A stretch of 13,670 nucleotides of DNA from NCBI GenBank assembly GCA_029855925.1, contig JAGSHP010000181.1:1-13670 (forward strand), given 5' to 3'. The translations under genes and the position numbers were made by a program. Numbering within the stretch: the first letter of the stretch is position 1; the number at the start of each line of letters is the position of its first letter. The notes under the pieces were generated by a model. The model had not been told where the DNA came from. It saw nothing but the letters and a program-made list of their open reading frames with translations, and searched no databases. Below, in pieces: positions 1-7,611 of the stretch. This stretch comes from Candidatus Thorarchaeota archaeon (lineage in GTDB: Archaea > Asgardarchaeota > Thorarchaeia > Thorarchaeales > Thorarchaeaceae).

Positions 1-1479
1 ATCAACATTCAGAACCGCTCCCCGCGCAACGGACTCGATAGTCCCATTCTGAAGTTCGTTATGGATCACAAGTGCTCCGGCTTGGGCCTCAACTATGGCC
101 TCATGTACAAATTGAGGCCGTGTGACCGCTCCGACGGCTATCACCCCTCTCCGCCGGGTCTCGTTTCTTCTCAGCTTTCCGTACAGTTCCTTGACATGGC
201 CGTCATATTCCATTGCAAAACCCAGACTCTCTGAGAGCTCATAGAGCCCGTCTGGGGGGAGTACTGCAGATGAGAGTACGACAAGGTCCGGAGTGGTCTC
301 GAAGTACTGATTCAGGAGAGAATCGTAGAATCGAACCCACATCTGCTCTCCGTCCCTCCAGACCATACTCACGCGGCCGCGGATGTAGTCCACGCCTTTC
401 TCTCGTGATTCCTTATAGATCAACTCATGCTCAAATGGCACACGGATGTCCATGTAGATAATGCGAACTCTCGCATCCGGATTTCTCTTGATGATCTCAA
501 GGGCATTATCAATAGCAAAGGTACAACAGAGCTTGCTGCAGTCCCGCTTGTACTCTTCTGAACGACTCCCCACGCATTGAACCATCAACACCTCTTTGAT
601 TGGACCATCATCTGATGGTCGAGTCAGTCTATTCTCTGCAATCATCCTCGAGAGTTCGTACTGTGTGACAACATCCGGATTGCGTCCGTACTGGTACTCC
701 TCCATCATGGTTGGTTTAAACTCTTTGAATCCCATTGCTAGGATGACTGCCGAAGTGTCAAGCGTTTCCTCCGCCTCTTTGTCGTCCTGTTCAAAGTGGA
801 CCGTAAATGCTCCCATCTCGCCCTCTACAAATTTGATACGGGTGTTGAGCATGACCGAGATCCTGTCTTCTTCGTCAATGGCTTTGATTCTGCCAGCAAG
901 AAGGTCTCTCCCCGATTTGCCTGTCGGGGCAACTACGGGGAGGTCTAGGACATGGCCACCAAGGTGGTCCGATGCCTCAAGAAGCGCCACTTCATATCCA
1001 AGGCGAGCAAGGTTTAGAGCCGCCTCCATTCCAGCAACTCCTCCACCGACAACCGCTACATGGCTCTTGACCTCCTTGGACTCCACAGTGGCGGGTTGAG
1101 CCAGACTTGTCAGCGCCACCATACCACGTATCATGTCCATTGCCTTTGCAGTTGCCTCTTGTTCATCATCATGAACCCATGCACAATGTTCTCGGATATT
1201 GACATAGTGAATCATGGAGGCGTCCAAACCATTCTCCGTGAGAAAATTCAGGATGCGTGGGTGGAACTTCTGGCTTGAACATGCCGCAATCACGACTCTC
1301 CCATTCACCGAAGGCAGGACCTCTTTGCGTTTGACAAGTCCACTCTCTTGGCACAGAGTATCACAGACCGTCACTGAGGTTGTCAGTTCAAGACTCTCAA
1401 GTTCTTTTTGTAATGCGTCATAATCCATCTGCAGGGTTCTCCCACAGTTGCATAGAATCACCGCTGTCTTCTCTGCCAT
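1..1479 (-). CDS. hdrA: HdrA-like FAD/iron-sulfur subunit with N-terminal domain (partial, C-terminus beyond window)
   Basis: Flavin subunit of a soluble heterodisulfide reductase-type complex, the subunit that in methanogens bifurcates electrons between heterodisulfide and ferredoxin. The first 493 residues are visible. The HdrA N-terminal domain covers about residues 1-130, with Cys10, 12, 39, 43, 67 and 99 and an 'NIREHCAWVH' segment. A Rossmann FAD motif (G145-G-G-V-A-G150) follows. The HdrA cluster motif C-x11-C-x3-CC is at Cys302, 314, 318 and 319. The ferredoxin insertion that canonical HdrA carries inside the reductase domain is absent: there is no CxxCxxC between residues 150 and 300. 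The last visible residues match the point where canonical HdrA enters its C-terminal ferredoxin domain, so one is expected just outside the window. The ATG lies one base after the upstream hdrA stop and has AGGAGAGGT ahead of it. The HdrA family call is firm; the physiological substrate is unknown. Confidence 0.93.
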   Translation of the reverse strand, partial: MAEKTAVILCNCGRTLQMDYDALQKELESLELTTSVTVCDTLCQESGLVKRKEVLPSVNGRVVIAACSSQKFHPRILNFLTENGLDASMIHYVNIREHCAWVHDDEQEATAKAMDMIRGMVALTSLAQPATVESKEVKSHVAVVGGGVAGMEAALNLARLGYEVALLEASDHLGGHVLDLPVVAPTGKSGRDLLAGRIKAIDEEDRISVMLNTRIKFVEGEMGAFTVHFEQDDKEAEETLDTSAVILAMGFKEFKPTMMEEYQYGRNPDVVTQYELSRMIAENRLTRPSDDGPIKEVLMVQCVGSRSEEYKRDCSKLCCTFAIDNALEIIKRNPDARVRIIYMDIRVPFEHELIYKESREKGVDYIRGRVSMVWRDGEQMWVRFYDSLLNQYFETTPDLVVLSSAVLPPDGLYELSESLGFAMEYDGHVKELYGKLRRNETRRRGVIAVGAVTRPQFVHEAIVEAQAGALVIHNELQNGTIESVARGAVLNVD

Positions 1480-1480
1480 T

Positions 1481-2734
1481 TCAACCTCTCCTGCTTTGGA
1501 GTATCTTTGAGACCACAGCTCTAGCCTGGGTGACACTCTCTGGAACTTCAGCGGGACCTAGTGCTGTCCCGCACGCGTAGACATGATCGCCCACAATCAC
1601 GCGCTCCTCAGACTCCGGATTGGCAGGTGCAACAAAACCGCTGGACTCCCTTAGACCCAGTGCTTTGATTATCTCACTCCCGCCCTCAGGTGCTTCTAAC
1701 GCAGAGGAGAGAACAAATAGGTCGGCGTCAAATCTCAGATATCTGTCAAGGAGAGAGTCGTACACTACGACCTCAACCCCTCCTGACGTACTGGGCCTGA
1801 CAATCTGGACCCTTCCCCGAATGAAGTTGACACCCGCCTCTCGCGCCTCTCGATAGTATCTCTCGTGTCTGTCGTATGTTCTGATGTCCATGTAGACGAC
1901 GCTGACACTAATGTTCTCCCGTTCTAAGACTATGATGTTGGCATGCTTAAGCGCAAAGACACAGCAGATCTTTGAACAATATGGATAGTAGTTCTCATCT
2001 CGGCTGCCAACGCACTGAACCATCATCACGCTCCTCACTGGTTCTCCATCCGAAGGTCTTGTGAGGACGCCGCCGGCCACACCATTAGGATCGAGCATCT
2101 GTGCAAGCTCAAGCTGAGTGATGACATTTGGAATCTTTCCGTATCCATATTCATCGATGTTCACGGGCTGCATCTCATGATATCCAGTGGCAACAATGAC
2201 ATCGGCAACATTGACGGTTTCCTCTGAGGGTTCTGCATCAAGGTCTATCGCCTTAGTAGGGCACTCTTCTGCGGCTCTCTTCGCCCCATCATCAGCCTTA
2301 CTTGGGTCGTACGTGACTGCCTGAGGCTGGCATTGAGGAGAAACAATATCGAATGCCTTGGAGTGTTCCAAGCAGACCCCGCACATGATGCACTTTGCCG
2401 CATCAACGTATTGCGGACCAACTGATAGCACCACTGTAAAACTACCTGGCTCGCCAGATATCTCCTTAATTGTAGTGTTGGTCTTCAAGACTAGATTGGG
2501 CTGGTCCAGCAATGCACTTCTGTAGAAGCACTTTCTGATTCCGGGGCGCCATCTATTGCCCTCGAAACAATAGAAACAGTCGTCAGTTGGAAATGCCTTA
2601 TACAGGTCGAGCGCATTTCCGCCAACTGTAGTCTTTCGTTCTACGAGAATCGTCTGAATCCCAGAGTCCGCTAGCTCAACGGCTGCAGTCATTCCCGCGA
2701 CGCCGGCTCCGATTATCAGGACCGGGTGTGACAC
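1481..2734 (-). CDS. hdrA: HdrA-like FAD/iron-sulfur subunit, short form with ferredoxin insertion
   Basis: A 417-residue HdrA paralogue that starts directly at the FAD Rossmann motif (G9-A-G-V-A-G14) and so lacks the usual N-terminal domain of about 130 residues. It keeps the family motif FPT-x-DC-x-x-C (Cys53, 56), a further Cys69, and an insertion with CxxCxxC (Cys115, 118, 121) plus a distal Cys158-Pro, which could bind one [4Fe-4S] cluster. The C-x11-C-x3-CC motif is at Cys241, 253, 257 and 258. It ends straight after the reductase fold, with no C-terminal ferredoxin domain. The GTG start is supported by GAGGTGAG about 8 bases upstream; the nearby ATG is out of frame. It sits 16 bases after hdrB and one base before the second hdrA, so the four genes are co-transcribed. 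It probably pairs with the downstream HdrA, each supplying domains the other lacks. Confidence 0.93.
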   Translation of the reverse strand: MSHPVLIIGAGVAGMTAAVELADSGIQTILVERKTTVGGNALDLYKAFPTDDCFYCFEGNRWRPGIRKCFYRSALLDQPNLVLKTNTTIKEISGEPGSFTVVLSVGPQYVDAAKCIMCGVCLEHSKAFDIVSPQCQPQAVTYDPSKADDGAKRAAEECPTKAIDLDAEPSEETVNVADVIVATGYHEMQPVNIDEYGYGKIPNVITQLELAQMLDPNGVAGGVLTRPSDGEPVRSVMMVQCVGSRDENYYPYCSKICCVFALKHANIIVLERENISVSVVYMDIRTYDRHERYYREAREAGVNFIRGRVQIVRPSTSGGVEVVVYDSLLDRYLRFDADLFVLSSALEAPEGGSEIIKALGLRESSGFVAPANPESEERVIVGDHVYACGTALGPAEVPESVTQARAVVSKILQSRRG

Positions 2735-2750
2735 TGTTCATCTCACCTCT

Positions 2751-3620
2751 CTACTCTGATGTAAAGTGACAAAGAATTGGGTCTGCAGGAACTCTATTCA
2801 TGCCAAGACCGACCTCGTCTTCACTCATTCCCATAGCAAGCGCCAGTATCTGTGGATAGAATAGGACCGGGAGATTGAACTCAACACCGTATGACTCCTT
2901 GATTCCAAACTGTTGGAGATCAAGTTGGTTTCCACATGCAGGACAGACGACCATCGCGAACTCCGCCTCTGCATCTTTCATCGACTTGAGCTTATCATGT
3001 GCCAGCCTAACGGCAAGGTCCTCATTCACTGGAAGGACGGTTGCGCCACAGCACTGCTTCCAGAGGGGATACTCCACAACAGTGGCTCCGGTCGCCCGTA
3101 GTAACTCGTCTAGGACCTCAGGTGTGAATTCAGTAACGTCCTTGGGGCGCAAAAGATGACACCCATAATGGATTGCAATCCTTACACCATCAAGAGGCTT
3201 GGTGATCCTCTCTTTGATAGCCACAATTCCAATGTCTGTGTACATTGCCTCAACAACATGGCGAACCCTCACGTTGCACTTGAGCTCTAGACCAGACTTC
3301 TTCAGCTCCTCATTGACCTTTTTTAGGTCCTCCTCGTTGTGCTTGAGATGGTACCACACATCCTTCAAGGCGGCAAAACACCCGTTACAGGGCGTGACAA
3401 TATCATGACCATTCTTCTCACCAATTGCCAGGGTTCGTGCATTGACTAGTAACCACCCGAAATAATCTATCGCCCTTAGGTTGGGGCTCCCACAACAGGC
3501 TACGCCCTCCATGTATTGCAGTTCCATCCCCAGTTTCTCAGCCACCTTGAGCGTAGCAGCCTCATAGTTGGGATAATTGGCCGGAACACTGCAGCCCATG
3601 TAGAGATTGTATGTTGGCAC
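2751..3620 (-). CDS. hdrB: Heterodisulfide reductase subunit B (two CCG domains)
   Basis: Catalytic disulfide-reducing subunit of the Hdr complex. It has 289 residues, close to the usual length. Two cysteine-rich CCG domains are complete: Cys10, Cys42-Cys43-Gly and Cys78/Cys81 (PCNGC) in the first, and Cys154, Cys190-Cys191-Gly and Cys226/Cys229 (CPAC) in the second. In methanogen HdrB these motifs hold the noncubane [4Fe-4S] clusters where CoM-S-S-CoB is cleaved; whether that is the substrate here is not shown. The start is GTG, three bases after the hdrC stop, with the SD overlapping the end of hdrC. The gene order hdrC-hdrB-hdrA supports one complex. All expected ligands are present, so it should be functional. 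Confidence 0.95.
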   Translation of the reverse strand: MPTYNLYMGCSVPANYPNYEAATLKVAEKLGMELQYMEGVACCGSPNLRAIDYFGWLLVNARTLAIGEKNGHDIVTPCNGCFAALKDVWYHLKHNEEDLKKVNEELKKSGLELKCNVRVRHVVEAMYTDIGIVAIKERITKPLDGVRIAIHYGCHLLRPKDVTEFTPEVLDELLRATGATVVEYPLWKQCCGATVLPVNEDLAVRLAHDKLKSMKDAEAEFAMVVCPACGNQLDLQQFGIKESYGVEFNLPVLFYPQILALAMGMSEDEVGLGMNRVPADPILCHFTSE

Positions 3621-3623
3621 CTC

Positions 3624-4175
3624 TTACTCACCACCTGCGATTTTGCCAGTTCTTGTTCTCTTGAGAATCTCTTTGAACTCATCAGTTGACAATCCTGGCA
3701 CCTCTGGCTCCAGATCCAGATCTTCCCGCTCCCAGTCTGCAGTCACTACATAGAGCTGACCCTTTTCGAGAAGTTCTTTTGCAAGGAACTTGACAGCATC
3801 CGGTATCTTGCCCTCCTCAGATGCTAGGTCCCTCAGATCAAAAATGATGTCTGTGACTCTCACACCCTGTGGGCAGCGTTCTTGGCATTGAAAACATGTG
3901 AGGCACTCCCAGATCTCTCTTGATGAGAGAACCTCCTCGCGCATTCCAAGGAGGATCATTCGAATAAGCTGATGTGGTTTGTATTTCCATTGATTCGCAA
4001 TGGGACATGCTGCAGTACATGTAGAACAAGCAAAACACGCATTCACCTCATCCCCATCAGGCATGTTCTGGATCTCCTTTCTGAAATTGGGATCCAATTT
4101 GGTCATGTCGATGGGCTCGATAAGTGTGACTGGGGGACCGGTCTTATCATCTGTTTCCGCCATGGATTGCACCAT
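3624..4175 (-). CDS. hdrC: Heterodisulfide reductase subunit C (2[4Fe-4S] protein)
   Basis: Electron-transfer subunit connecting HdrA to HdrB. The 183 residues contain two perfect CxxCxxCxxxCP motifs, Cys47/50/53/57 and Cys91/94/97/101, for two [4Fe-4S] clusters. No transmembrane segment is seen, so the complex is predicted to be soluble (HdrABC type) rather than the membrane HdrDE type. Length and domain layout match HdrC, with a somewhat longer acidic C-terminal tail. This is the first gene of the operon and is preceded by a TATA-like element near 4217-4230. Two starts are possible: ATG at 4175, or the in-frame ATG at 4163, which has GGTG about 6 bases upstream. The N-terminal four residues are therefore uncertain. 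No hydrogenase, MvhD or formate dehydrogenase partner lies inside the window. Confidence 0.94.
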   Translation of the reverse strand: MVQSMAETDDKTGPPVTLIEPIDMTKLDPNFRKEIQNMPDGDEVNACFACSTCTAACPIANQWKYKPHQLIRMILLGMREEVLSSREIWECLTCFQCQERCPQGVRVTDIIFDLRDLASEEGKIPDAVKFLAKELLEKGQLYVVTADWEREDLDLEPEVPGLSTDEFKEILKRTRTGKIAGGE

Positions 4176-4210
4176 CTCTGATTATTGGTTGTAGGTATTC
4201 TTCGCTCATA

Positions 4211-4257
4211 ATGGAGTATTAAAAGTTTCAGAATTTCGAGATAATGGTATACTCCAT
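4211..4257. repeat. Perfect 9-bp inverted repeat spanning the hdr promoter
   Basis: ATGGAGTAT (4211-4219) and ATACTCCAT (4249-4257) are perfect inverted copies 29 bases apart. The first arm touches the TATA-like element of the hdr operon. The repeat also lies directly after the stop of the 70-residue gene on the same strand. It could be an operator over the hdr promoter or a stem ending the upstream replication operon. Confidence 0.6.
4217..4230 (-). promoter_or_regulatory. Candidate BRE/TATA promoter of the hdrCBAA operon
   Basis: On the minus strand the sequence reads TGAAACTTTTAATA, an A-rich BRE-like stretch followed by a TATA-like TTTTAATA. It lies about 45 bases upstream of the hdrC start. 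Initiation about 25 bases downstream would give a leader of roughly 15-20 bases. The call rests on composition and spacing only. Confidence 0.5.
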
Positions 4258-4260
4258 CGT

Positions 4261-4473
4261 CTACTGTCCTGGAAGGCTCTTTTTGTATATTAAGAGCATT
4301 AGTAGTGAGAGCCAACCAATGACCACGGCCTCCCAAACTACGACCTCAACAATGCCCCACTGATTCACGGGATACATGAAGGCACCACTCAATGCAAGAC
4401 CTATTGAAATAATCCATCCCGCAATGACAATATACTGCATTCGAGGCCGCATGGTCATGGCACATGCAGGCAC
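4261..4473 (-). CDS. Small two-helix membrane protein, last gene of the replication cluster
   Basis: The 70-residue protein has two hydrophobic helices, about residues 13-35 and 40-63, joined by a short polar turn (YPVNQWG) and followed by a Lys-Lys C-terminus. That pattern suggests a hairpin in the cytoplasmic membrane with its C-terminus inside. No family is recognised. The GTG start lies four bases after the stop of the preceding small gene; in-frame ATGs at codons 6, 8 and 12 are alternatives that would trim the N-terminus but keep both helices. Its position at the end of a TFS-PCNA-PriS-GINS cluster suggests co-transcription, not necessarily a shared function. Confidence 0.6.
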   Translation of the reverse strand: MPACAMTMRPRMQYIVIAGWIISIGLALSGAFMYPVNQWGIVEVVVWEAVVIGWLSLLMLLIYKKSLPGQ

Positions 4474-4477
4474 TCAC

Positions 4478-4774
4478 TTATTGTTTTCGCAAGTCGTTTT
4501 GCAAGTCTCTGACAAGTGTTAGTATACGATTCCAACCTGCGAAGGACGTATTTCGTAGATTGCTTAGTTCTCGCAGTAGGTACTGCTGTAGTGCCTCAGG
4601 GCTGCCGTGAAGTCCTTGGACTATTGATTTGCCGCTTGACAATAATCGTAGCGTGCCTGTCAACGCAACCTCCATCTTCTCGTATCTGTCATCAGTCTGC
4701 TTCTGCAGAGTCAAAATACTCTCAACAATGTGTTCAAATCTCCGGGAGACTTCTTCCTGATCCAACTCACTCAC
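4478..4774 (-). CDS. Small helical protein of unknown function overlapping the GINS gene
   Basis: About 98 residues, polar and almost entirely predictable as helix, with heptad-like stretches near the start (EEVSRRFEHIVESILTLQKQ) and near the end. It has no cysteines and no membrane segment. No family is recognised. The best start is GTG at 4774: it has AGAGGAAA just upstream and overlaps the GINS stop by a few bases, a typical translational-coupling arrangement. A TTG at 4792 extends the frame but has no SD. PriL would be a common guess after PriS/GINS, but this protein is far too short and lacks the iron-sulfur cysteines. Coupling to GINS makes a replisome-associated role possible, purely by inference. 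Confidence 0.65.
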   Translation of the reverse strand: MSELDQEEVSRRFEHIVESILTLQKQTDDRYEKMEVALTGTLRLLSSGKSIVQGLHGSPEALQQYLLRELSNLRNTSFAGWNRILTLVRDLQNDLRKQ

Positions 4775-5378
4775 TTTCCTCTGGATCCTCAACTACTACT
4801 CTAATGACCGTACCATCTCGTAGCCAAGCCTGTGCATTCGCGGTTGGAATCGTGGCTATATCACCACTCTTGAACGGACCATATGCTCGCTCATCAAGTC
4901 CCATAAATGGAGTGTCGATATCGCGAGTGAAACGCACCACAATATACCCCAGTGTTTCATCATCCGCACCCTCCTTTGAGATGTCCTCGCGGTCTTGAGA
5001 AGAGGGCACCTTCCCCGAGAGTGTTTCCTCGACAAATTCTGTATGGCCCTTGAACCCTCTCGATAACCGATTGAAAAATTCCTCCTCCGCCAGAGTCATC
5101 GAGCTCTTTATCTCCCTGTCCTCAAGTACAGCCCTTAGTATCTTTTCACGGCGTAGTAGCAATAGGTCCTTCAGCATATACTCGATGTTCTCTATCTCCC
5201 TCGTATACAATTCAGCCTGTAACACGTTCTCTGCAGGAACCTCGGTCAAAGCCAGCCGCACATTTGCAAGATACTCTCCCATCTCTCCTACGGTGAGGTC
5301 GTCCAGATCCTGTAGGTCTGGCATCTTGGCCTCATTCTCCCATACTCTCCGAATATCGTCGTATCTCGTATTATTCAA
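4767..5378 (-). CDS. GINS complex subunit, Gins51/Gins15 type
   Basis: Subunit of the archaeal GINS complex, which binds MCM and GAN/RecJ-like proteins to form the replicative helicase. The N-terminal half is helical and has the family signature around 'ELYTREIENIEYMLKDLLLL', followed by a charged helix and a variable linker. The last 50 or so residues form the small beta-rich B domain typical of the Gins51 arrangement (helical A domain first). The frame is open to an ATG at 5417, but TTG at 5378 is preferred: GGGAGTGG precedes it, and the protein then begins at the usual Gins51 N-terminus (YDDIRRVWENE). That start overlaps the priS stop. Adjacency of priS and the Gins51 gene is widespread in archaea and strengthens the call. 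Confidence 0.87.
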   Translation of the reverse strand: MNNTRYDDIRRVWENEAKMPDLQDLDDLTVGEMGEYLANVRLALTEVPAENVLQAELYTREIENIEYMLKDLLLLRREKILRAVLEDREIKSSMTLAEEEFFNRLSRGFKGHTEFVEETLSGKVPSSQDREDISKEGADDETLGYIVVRFTRDIDTPFMGLDERAYGPFKSGDIATIPTANAQAWLRDGTVIRVVVEDPEESE

Positions 5379-6753
5379 GTGTAGCCACTCCCTTGCATAA
5401 GAGAAACATTGCGGCATTTGTAGGGATTTCCACTACCTCATCACCAAATGGGCCATATAACTCATCTCCAATTCGAAAGCGTGGGACTTCAAGGAGTCCG
5501 CCTTGTACATGTATCTTCAGGGGTTCGTCGTCAAAGGCAAGAGCGTCTCGAAATGGATCGAAGCCCTCAATCGAGTCTCTGGACAGAGACTTGACTATAA
5601 AGCCGGTCTTTCCGTGCAGGCTCCCAATGAGACGAATTACTCTGTGTATGTCATGAGTGACTGGCACATCGATCTTGCCTCCGTATCTCATGACTGCTAT
5701 TGTGGCAATCTCCTCCCATGTCTTTGTTCCTACTCCAGAAACCCTCTCCAACCGCGGTGGATTCTGCAACAGCCCCTTGACAAGACTCTCTCGTGAGACC
5801 CTGAGCGATCGTACCCACCGCTCCTTGCCATCATAGTCATCTATTGTTCTTAGGAACTCGATGATTGCATCCGCAACACGTCCCCCCCACCCTGGTACCG
5901 TCCGCGGCGGCACTGTGGGGACCCCCCTTATTCCTTTGATTGCTCGACTGCCATCAAGGCCAGTCCCCGTGATTGCGTGAACTATCTCTACACGCCCCGG
6001 TGATTGAATCTTGAATACTCGCGAGTCTCTCACTCGTATGTGATACCCCCTGTGGCCACTATAGTTCAATTGAAGGTCCTTTGGATCTATGCCTAGGTCT
6101 CCGACTAGGAACTCATCGTACACCCTCAATGTATTACGCTTTGCATCATCGAGGCATCTATCACAGATCCACTTTCGTCGAAGGAACTCTTGCCCCCCAC
6201 AGCTGGGGCAACCACTCTCGGGCGGTTCGCCCCATCCAGTCTCTCTGCAGTCTGGGTTTGCACACACCCACCCATCATGTTCCCTCGTGCATGGGGCATC
6301 AAGATGATCCGCATCTATATCAAATACAAGTTCTGCGCCCTGCCATTGTTTTTCGTACATGCTTCTCGCGACTGGCACATTATAGAATGCTGCAGAATGG
6401 TATACACTGTGAGGGGCCCTTGTGGCAAGCTCCTTTCTCAGAGCTTCACCACTACGAAACCCGAGATGGCGTGCCCAATTAGTTGTTGTCACTCCTGTTG
6501 AGCCGCACTTTGGGCAGACCTTGGGCCGCAAAAGCGACGTCCCCTTCTCTCCACACCCCTTTCGCAATATCTTTCCCGACTCATCAGTTTCGGTCCGCTG
6601 GACACAGCGCCATGTATACTCCCATGTTTCAAAAGCAAACTCTCTCATATGGAGCCTCTGGGGGGAATCAATCGTGGCCGCATGATGGCGATAGTAATCT
6701 TGAAACGCTAGTCGAAGAAACCTCTGCCTCTTCTCACGCGCCTTTGCGGACAT
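5371..6753 (-). CDS. priS: DNA primase small (catalytic) subunit PriS with extra zinc-binding insertions
   Basis: Catalytic subunit of the archaeo-eukaryotic primase, which synthesises primers at the fork. Counting from the ATG at 6753 (460 residues), it has the metal-binding motif FDIDAD (Asp145, Asp147), the nucleotide-binding SGHRGYH at 232-238, and the third conserved Asp368 near SLHGKTG. Two cysteine-rich insertions enlarge it to about 100 residues above the usual archaeal size. One, at about residues 43-94, has Cys50, 67, 80 and 83 and sits between the REFAF and RHLGF motifs. The other splits the normal zinc site: Cys155/His159/Cys164 and Cys197/Cys200 are separated by Cys169, 182 and 185. 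A GTG at 6795 would add 14 residues but has no SD; the ATG has a purine-rich run upstream. No PriL is seen nearby. Confidence 0.93.
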   Translation of the reverse strand: MSAKAREKRQRFLRLAFQDYYRHHAATIDSPQRLHMREFAFETWEYTWRCVQRTETDESGKILRKGCGEKGTSLLRPKVCPKCGSTGVTTTNWARHLGFRSGEALRKELATRAPHSVYHSAAFYNVPVARSMYEKQWQGAELVFDIDADHLDAPCTREHDGWVCANPDCRETGWGEPPESGCPSCGGQEFLRRKWICDRCLDDAKRNTLRVYDEFLVGDLGIDPKDLQLNYSGHRGYHIRVRDSRVFKIQSPGRVEIVHAITGTGLDGSRAIKGIRGVPTVPPRTVPGWGGRVADAIIEFLRTIDDYDGKERWVRSLRVSRESLVKGLLQNPPRLERVSGVGTKTWEEIATIAVMRYGGKIDVPVTHDIHRVIRLIGSLHGKTGFIVKSLSRDSIEGFDPFRDALAFDDEPLKIHVQGGLLEVPRFRIGDELYGPFGDEVVEIPTNAAMFLLCKGVATLE

Positions 6754-6846
6754 TCTCTCTTCAGCTCCGATACACACTGCAATGGACTGGATCACTGTTG
6801 GTGTGTCTGTCGTGACAATCTTGCAGCTCTACGGTTGAGAGTGCAT

Positions 6847-7599
6847 TCACCTTCTCTCAATTCGTGGTGCAAGAATGAATTTAATGGTGCCTCCCTCAGC
6901 CACTTGGAACTCAATCTGTAGTGGCTTGTCCGAGGCGTATTGGAGAGTCATTGTATCACTTGAGATCGCCTTGATGATATCATTGAGATAACTCAATGCG
7001 TACATTGCAGTTGATTCCTTTTTCACTTCTAGGTCATAGAGTGGCGACTCCTCTCCAGTCTTAAGTGTCACATTTGCCTCCCCGATGTCGCCGCCTCCGG
7101 TGAAGGACAGAGAATTGTCCTTGGCGATAATCCTGATGTGTCCAGAAACAACTCCAATATCCTTGACAGCCTGCTTGAATGCGTCGGCATATATCTCCGC
7201 GCGCGTGTCATATGGCATGGCCTTGCTCTTTCGGTCTTCGTCAGGTGGTGTCAGCATCATGAGGCTGAACTTTCTGTCAGCCTGACCAACCATTCGAATG
7301 ACGAACTTCTGACCCTTTTCATCAATACTGAACTCAAGTCTATCGTCGCCAGACATTCTCTTGCTTATCTTGACCAGCTCGTCTACACCAAGACATACCT
7401 TGTGAGTATCGCTGCAGTTGTATTCTTGAAAGACTCCCGCCGGTAGACTGAGGTCAATCATAGCAGCCTTCGAGGAGTCAAGTTGACATAATTCTAGCCC
7501 TTTCTCTGATATTACAAAGTTGACCTCCGTGAGAAGAGTCGCAAGGGCATCTACTATTTGTTTCCATGTCTTGGTGCTGTCGAGTGTCGCATGAAACAT
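6847..7599 (-). CDS. pcn: PCNA sliding clamp (DNA polymerase processivity factor)
   Basis: The trimeric DNA clamp that tethers polymerases, FEN1, ligase and RFC targets. The 250 residues match normal PCNA length, with two-domain clamp topology. Recognisable segments include LCQLDSSKAAMIDLSL near residues 37-52, the interdomain region around residues 118-130, and the C-terminal LAPRIE that closes the fold. The ATG start has a strong SD (AAGGAGG) about 7 bases upstream, overlapping the stop of the OB-fold gene. The order TFS ... PCNA ... PriS, GINS is a recurring archaeal neighbourhood. Nothing is missing, and no second PCNA is seen in the window. Confidence 0.96.
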   Translation of the reverse strand: MFHATLDSTKTWKQIVDALATLLTEVNFVISEKGLELCQLDSSKAAMIDLSLPAGVFQEYNCSDTHKVCLGVDELVKISKRMSGDDRLEFSIDEKGQKFVIRMVGQADRKFSLMMLTPPDEDRKSKAMPYDTRAEIYADAFKQAVKDIGVVSGHIRIIAKDNSLSFTGGGDIGEANVTLKTGEESPLYDLEVKKESTAMYALSYLNDIIKAISSDTMTLQYASDKPLQIEFQVAEGGTIKFILAPRIERR

Positions 7600-7611
7600 T
7601 TCTGCGCCTCC

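Noticed and set aside
596..1099. Plus-strand open frame of 167 codons opposite hdrA.
   Set aside because: Ser/Arg-rich shadow of the clearly conserved HdrA reading frame; no SD or promoter.
4478..4774. PriL (large primase subunit) after PriS-GINS.
   Set aside because: Only about 98 residues with no cysteines for the iron-sulfur cluster, so it cannot be PriL.
6796..6846. Possible extra small gene or promoter between PCNA and PriS.
   Set aside because: The ATG at 6845 hits a stop after five codons, and no TATA-like element or SD-supported frame is visible.
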